Assembly: GCF_963678635.1 (NCBI RefSeq)
Contig: NC_087067.1
Location: 32,340,401 to 32,404,400 of the forward strand
Reading direction: 5' to 3'
Length of the DNA stretch: 64,000 bases
Source of the DNA: Symsagittifera roscoffensis
Lineage: Eukaryota > Xenacoelomorpha > Acoela > Convolutidae
Both the position numbers and the translations under genes were made by a program. How positions within the stretch are numbered: position 1 is the stretch's first letter; every line of letters starts with the position of its first letter. Shown here piece by piece: positions 57,922 through 64,000 of the stretch. The notes under the pieces were generated by a model that was given only the letters and a program-made list of their open reading frames with translations, did no database searches and was not told where the DNA came from.

Positions 57922-59174
57922 TGAAAATTCTGAACCTGCAAATTACCTTAATAGAGTGAAGATGTCAGTATGAAGAGTCTAATTGAGCCTGGTGAATTGC
58001 GCGAACGGCCATAAGTTGCCCAAAAAACTTAAGATTTCCAAATTTTTCTATTTCTATCGTAAGACCATCGTCAAATCTTGGGGGACTGAGAAAATGAACC
58101 AGTTTCGTCGAACCAGTTCAAAGTTATGAGTTCTTGAAAGCTCGGTGATGCCAAAAAGTTAAGCCTAATCGAGCGTGGTGCAAAAAAAGAAAATTTCAAA
58201 ATTTTTGTTCTTTTCTGTCTAAATTTTGTTTTTTCAATATCGTATCACAATTTTGGACTCAGAACAATTCCAACGAGCCCAAAACGACTTCTTTAGCTTC
58301 AGTGTTCGTGGAGTAATCATCAGTTGAAATTTTGGGGGGAGCTGAAATTCGGCCAGTTTGGAAGAAAATCGACCTAAAAGCTAACTTTTAAGTTAGTGCA
58401 ATTTTTTTTTTGCATTTTTCATAAAATGGGGTGCTCTCTGCTGTCGCAGAGTGCATTCAAAGAAACTTATCAAATAGATTTGAAAACTTACCTATTTAAT
58501 AAGTTTATCACAACAGTTAGGCTAAAAGCATCTATCAGTATCCTGGCTGGTATTCGACCATATGCCACTAACGTTGAGTGAGCGGCTATCATGCCATAAA
58601 TGGTCATCTAAGACACCTTGTACACGCTCCGTAGGTTTTGACCAGCCGATTTGGCCATAAAACTCATTGGGCCAAAAAAATTCTGAAAAATGTCAATTTT
58701 TCAAATTTTGTTTGAATTGCATAAATTATAACGTGAGCGTGCAAAATTTTACATGGTATAAGAGCATATTTCTACTCTCGCGCGAGGGCGAGTGTTTTAA
58801 AAGTAATGTACATAGTTATATGCTAGTCAGGATATAAATGGAAGCGGAATTACTCAAATGCCTAAGGCAGAACCGCAGATTCTGTCTTTGTCCACATCGT
58901 TAAGCCCATGTCGTATATAACGGCACAAACGCAGATGGTTATAACGTAGTCTACTGTACTCTTACGATAGATTTACTAGCCAGCAGGGGAGTTTTGTTAG
59001 GGCGAAGTGTCATTATGGCTACCTCTTTTCAACTTTCCCCCTTGACCTTTCATAAGTTGGTCCGGGAGCAACCCAGCTCTCAACCCAGTCGGATAAATAT
59101 AATTTTTTATGATGCGAGCTGTTTTTTCATTGTTATGTTCAAGGCATGTACCAAAATTAGGAAAAGGTTTAGTT

Positions 59175-59361
59175 ATCGCTTCTCGGCCTTTTGGCTAAGA
59201 TCATGTGTAGTATCTGCTCTTGTCAGCTTAATATCTGGCATGCTGGGCATAGCCTGGCACCAATATTAAACTGATTTTTACATCCCGAGTTAACACCGAA
59301 GCTTGCTTCAGTTGACTCACGGATTGTTCCGGTCTTACACTACCATCGGCATCAGTCCACC
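59175..59361 (+). ncRNA. U2 snRNA copy 26 (187 nt, CAT allele)
   Basis: TATCTGCTCTTG and the CAT allele of stem IV; 5' half otherwise consensus. Confidence 0.93.
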
Positions 59362-60621
59362 TGAAAATTCTGAACCCGCACTATGCAATTTACCTTAACA
59401 GAGTGAAGATGTCAGTATGAAGAGTCTAATTGAGCCTGGTGAATTGCGCGAACGGCCATAAGTTGACCAAAAAACTTAAGACTTCCAAATTTTTCTATTT
59501 CTATCGTAAGACCATCGTCAAATCTTGGGGGACTGAGAAAATGAACCAATTTCGTCGAACCAGTTCAAAGTTATGAGTTCTTGAAAGCTCGGTGATGCCA
59601 AAAAGTTAAGCCTAAACGAGCGTGGTGCAAAAAACGAAAATTTCAAAATTTTTGTTATTTTCTGTCTAAATTTTATTTTTTCAATATCGTATCACAATTT
59701 TGGACTCAGAACAATTCCAACGAGCTCAAAACGACTTCTTTAGCTTCAGTGTTCGTGGAGTAATCATCAGTTGAAATTTTGGGGGGAGCTGAAATTCGGC
59801 CATTTTGGAAGAAAATCGACCTAAAAGCTAACTTTTAAATTAGTTCAATTTTTTTCTTGCATTTTTCATAAAACGGGGTGCTCTCTGCTGTCGCAGAGTG
59901 CATTCAAAGAAACTTATCAAATAGATTTGAAAACTTACCTATTTAATAAGTTTATCACAACAATTAGGCTACAAGGATCTATCAGTATCCTGGCTGGTAT
60001 TCGACCATATGCCACTAACGTTGAGTGAGCGGCTATCATGCCATAAATGGCCATCTAAGACACCTTGTACACGCTCCGTAGGTTTTGACCAGCCGATTTG
60101 GCCATAAAACTCATTGGGCCAAAAAAATTCTGAAAATTGTCAATTTTTCAAATTTTGTTTGAATTGCATAAATTATAACGTGAGCGTGCAAAATTTTACA
60201 TGGTATAAGAGCATATTTCTACTCTCGCGCGAGGGCGAGTGTTTTAAAAGTAATGTACATAGTTATATGCTAGTCAGGATATAAATGGAAGCGGAATTAC
60301 TCAAATGCCTAAGGCAGAACCGCAGATTCTGTCTTTGTCCACATCGTTAAGCCCATGTCGTATATAACGGCACAAACGCAGATGGTTATAACGTAGTCTA
60401 CTGTACTCTTACGATAGATTTACTAGCCAGCAGGGGAGTTTTGTTAGGGCGAAGTGTCATTATGGCTACCTCTTTTCAACTTTCCCCCTTGACCTTTCAT
60501 AAGTTGGTCCGGGAGCAACCCAGCTCTCAACCCAGTCGGATAAATATAAATTTTTATGATGCGAGCTGTTTTTTCATTGTTATGTTCAAGGCATGTACCA
60601 AAATTAGGAAAAGGTTTAGTT

Positions 60622-60808
60622 ATCGCTTCTCGGCCTTTTGGCTAAGATCATGTGTAGTATCTGTTCTTGTCAGCTTAATATCTGGCATGCTGGGCATAGC
60701 CTGGCACCAATATTAAACTGATTTTTACATCCCGAGTTAACACCGAAGCTTGCTTCAGTTGACTCACGGATTGTTCCGGTCTTACACTACCATCGGCATC
60801 AGTCCACC
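60622..60808 (+). ncRNA. U2 snRNA copy 27 (187 nt, CAT allele)
   Basis: Consensus 5' half with the CAT stem IV allele. Part of a unit almost identical to the next one. Confidence 0.94.
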
Positions 60809-62068
60809 TGAAAATTCTGAACCCGCACTATGCAATTTACCTTAACAGAGTGAAGATGTCAGTATGAAGAGTCTAATTGAGCCTGGTGAATTGCGCGAAC
60901 GGCCATAAGTTGACCAAAAAACTTAAGACTTCCAAATTTTTCTATTTCTATCGTAAGACCATCGTCAAATCTTGGGGGACTGAGAAAATGAACCAATTTC
61001 GTCGAACCAGTTCAAAGTTATGAGTTCTTGAAAGCTCGGTGATGCCAAAAAGTTAAGCCTAAACGAGCGTGGTGCAAAAAACGAAAATTTCAAAATTTTT
61101 GTTATTTTCTGTCTAAATTTTATTTTTTCAATATCGTATCACAATTTTGGACTCAGAACAATTCCAACGAGCTCAAAACGACTTCTTTAGCTTCAGTGTT
61201 CGTGGAGTAATCATCAGTTGAAATTTTGGGGGGAGCTGAAATTCGGCCATTTTGGAAGAAAATCGACCTAAAAGCTAACTTTTAAATTAGTTCAATTTTT
61301 TTCTTGCATTTTTCATAAAACGGGGTGCTCTCTGCTGTCGCAGAGTGCATTCAAAGAAACTTATCAAATAGATTTGAAAACTTACCTATTTAATAAGTTT
61401 ATCACAACAATTAGGCTACAAGGATCTATCAGTATCCTGGCTGGTATTCGACCATATGCCACTAACGTTGAGTGAGCGGCTATCATGCCATAAATGGCCA
61501 TCTAAGACACCTTGTACACGCTCCGTAGGTTTTGACCAGCCGATTTGGCCATAAAACTCATTGGGCCAAAAAAATTCTGAAAATTGTCAATTTTTCAAAT
61601 TTTGTTTGAATTGCATAAATTATAACGTGAGCGTGCAAAATTTTACATGGTATAAGAGCATATTTCTACTCTCGCGCGAGGGCGAGTGTTTTAAAAGTAA
61701 TGTACATAGTTATATGCTAGTCAGGATATAAATGGAAGCGGAATTACTCAAATGCCTAAGGCAGAACCGCAGATTCTGTCTTTGTCCACATCGTTAAGCC
61801 CATGTCGTATATAACGGCACAAACGCAGATGGTTATAACGTAGTCTACTGTACTCTTACGATAGATTTACTAGCCAGCAGGGGAGTTTTGTTAGGGCGAA
61901 GTGTCATTATGGCTACCTCTTTTCAACTTTCCCCCTTGACCTTTCATAAGTTGGTCCGGGAGCAACCCAGCTCTCAACCCAGTCGGATAAATATAAATTT
62001 TTATGATGCGAGCTGTTTTTTCATTGTTATGTTCAAGGCATGTACCAAAATTAGGAAAAGGTTTAGTT

Positions 62069-62255
62069 ATCGCTTCTCGGCCTTTTGGCTAAGATCATGT
62101 GTAGTATCTGTTCTTGTCAGCTTAATATCTGGCATGCTGGGCATAGCCTGGCACCAATATTAAACTGATTTTTACATCCCGAGTTAACACCGAAGCTTGC
62201 TTCAGTTGACTCACGGATTGTTCCGGTCTTACACTACCATCGGCATCAGTCCACC
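62069..62255 (+). ncRNA. U2 snRNA copy 28 (187 nt, CAT allele)
   Basis: Same sequence as copy 27 by eye. The flanking unit shares private changes with its upstream neighbour. Confidence 0.94.
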
Positions 62256-63513
62256 TGAAAATTCTGAACCCGCACTATGCAATTTACCTTAACAGAGTGA
62301 AGATGTCAGTATGAAGAGTCTAATTGAGCCTGGTGAATTGCGCGAACGGCCATAAGTTGCCCAAAAAACTTAAGACTTCCAAATTTTTCTATTTCTATCG
62401 TAAGACCATCGTCAAATCTTGGGGGACTGAGAAAATGAACCAATTTCGTCGAACCAGTTCAAAGTTATGAGTTCTTGAAAGCTCGGTGATGCCAAAAAGT
62501 TATGCCTAAACGAGCGTGGTGCAAAAAACGATAATTTCAAAATTTTTGTTCTTTTCTGTCTAAATTTTGTTTTTTCAGTATCGTATCACAATTTTGGACT
62601 CAGAGAAATTCCAACGATTCCAAAACGACTTCTTTAGCTTCAGTGTTCGTGGAGTAATCATCAGTTGAAATTTTGGGGGGAGCTGAAATTCGGCCAGTTT
62701 GGAAGAAAATCGACCTAAAAGCTAACTTTTAAGTTAGTGCAATTTTTTTTGCATTTTTCATAAAATGGGGTGCTCTCTGCTGTCGCAGAGTGATTTCAAA
62801 GAAACTTATCAAATAGATTTGAAAACTTACCTATTTAATAAGTTTATCACAACAATTAGGCTACAAGCATCTATCAGTATCCTGGCTGGTCTTCGACCAT
62901 ATGCCACTAACGTTGAGTGAGCGGCTATCATGCCATAAATGGCCATCTAAGACACCTTGTACACGCTCCGTAGGTTTTGACCAGCCGATTTGGCCATAAA
63001 ACTCATTGGGCCAAAAAAATTCTGAAAATTGTCAATTTTTCAAATTTTGTTTGAATTGCATAAATTATAACGTGAGCGTGCAAAATTTTACATGGTATAA
63101 GAGCATATTTCTACTCTCGCGCGAGGGCGAGTGTTTTAAAAGTAATGTACATAGTTATATGCTAGTCAGGATATAAATGGAAGCGGAATTACTCAAATGC
63201 CTAAGGCAGAACCGCAGATTCTGTCTTTGTCCACATCGTTAAGCCCATGTCGTATGTAACGGCACAAACGCAGATGGTTATAACGTAGTCTACTGTACTC
63301 TTACGATAGATTTACTAGCCAGCAGGGGAGTTTTGTTAGGGCGAAGTGTCATTATGGCTACCTCTTTTTAACTTTCCCCCTTGACCTTTCATAAGTTGGT
63401 CCGGGAGCAACCCAGCTCTCAACCCAGTCGGATAAATATAAATTTTTATGATGCGAGCTGTTTTTTCATTGTTGTGTTCAAGGCATGTACCAAAATTAGG
63501 AACAGGTTTAGTT

Positions 63514-63700
63514 ATCGCTTCTCGGCCTTTTGGCTAAGATCATGTGTAGTATCTGTTCTCGTCAGCTTAATATCTGGCATGCTGGGCATAGCCTGGCACC
63601 AATATTAAATTGATTTTTACATCCCGAGTTAACACCGAAGCTTGCTTCGGTTGACTCACGGATTGTTCCGGTCTTACACTACCATCGGCATCAGTCCACC
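63514..63700 (+). ncRNA. U2 snRNA copy 29 (187 nt, CAT allele)
   Basis: Full length. TTCTCGTCAGC in stem IIa, TTAAATTGATTTTTAC at the Sm site and CTTCGGTTG in stem III; last copy in the window. Confidence 0.91.
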
Positions 63701-64000
63701 TGAAAATTCTGAACCCGCACTATGCAATTTACCTTAACAGAGTGAAGATGTCAGTATGAAGAGTCTAATTGAGCCTGGTGAATTGCGCGAACGGCCATAA
63801 GTTGCCCAAAAAATTTAAGATTTCCAAATTTTTCTATTTCTATCGTAAGACCATCGTAAAATCTTGGGGGACTGAGAAAATGAACTAATTTCGTCGAACC
63901 AGTTCAAAGTTATGAGTTCTTGAAAGCTCGGTGATGCCAAAAAGTTAAGCCTAATCGAGCGTGGTGCAAAAAAGAAAAAATTTCAAAATTTTTGTTGTTT

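Larger units (their letters stand above)
39439..64000 (+). repeat. U2 snRNA tandem array, right part (17 U2 copies, runs off window)
   Basis: Continuation of the array in the same orientation, units mostly 1,420-1,450 bp. One unit (42969 to 44780) is 1,811 bp because of an internal 370-bp duplication. From about 46 kb a second U2 allele with TTCCGG...CGGCATCAG appears and alternates with the older type. The last five units are very similar. No end is reached at 64000. Confidence 0.97.

Noticed and set aside
16591-64000. CRISPR-like repeat organisation
   Set aside because: The period is about 1.44 kb with no short spacers; the repeat is a eukaryotic snRNA array.

Overview
This window is animal (metazoan) nuclear DNA. 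Three things show this: a tandem array of U2 spliceosomal snRNA genes, a TTC39/IML2-family tetratricopeptide gene, and three classes of animal retroelement (an RLE-type non-LTR element, a Penelope-like element, and an APE-type L1/Tx1-like element). It is AT-rich, has no operons and no bacterial features. I cannot name the species; an invertebrate is likely.

Layout. 1-1490: satellite of about 275-bp monomers arranged as an alternating A/B dimer of about 548 bp. 1491-4873: AT-rich DNA with no convincing gene. 4874-7057 (minus): a 727-codon uninterrupted TTC39-like gene. 7125-7442: a C-terminal scrap of a non-LTR reverse transcriptase. 7669-13807: a composite Penelope-like element (two copies tail to tail, flanked by a 17-bp direct repeat). 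A complete 3.35-kb RLE retrotransposon (8534-11882) has jumped into its left arm, leaving an 11-bp target duplication. 13825-16069: no recognised gene. 16070-16627 (minus): a hypothetical reading frame that runs into the array edge. 16591 to the window end: a head-to-tail array of about 1.44-kb units, each with one plus-strand U2 gene (29 copies seen). The array is interrupted at 33887-39438 by a degraded APE-type element on the minus strand with a target duplication of about 19 bp.

Each array unit holds more than U2. About 700-770 bp upstream of U2 is a block of conserved hairpins. In one of them a consensus 5' splice site (AG|GTAAGT, minus strand) lies in the loop of a 15-bp stem. A second hairpin, an Sm-like U-tract and a third hairpin follow, which is the general layout of a spliced-leader RNA. 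This is the most interesting unexplained signal, but strand and function are unproven. Next to it is a block of about 100 nt closed by a perfect 7-bp stem. The U2 copies carry compensatory stem changes (real RNA genes) but also many damaged copies, two stem-IV alleles in a mosaic order, a truncation, deletions and a recent whole-unit duplication. That is the expected record of unequal exchange and gene conversion.

The RLE element is also notable: its protein starts with a hydrophobic leader and a 2A-like ribosome-skipping motif, then a chromo-barrel-like domain, RT and PD-(D/E)XK nuclease, and it is broken only by one extra G in a G-run.
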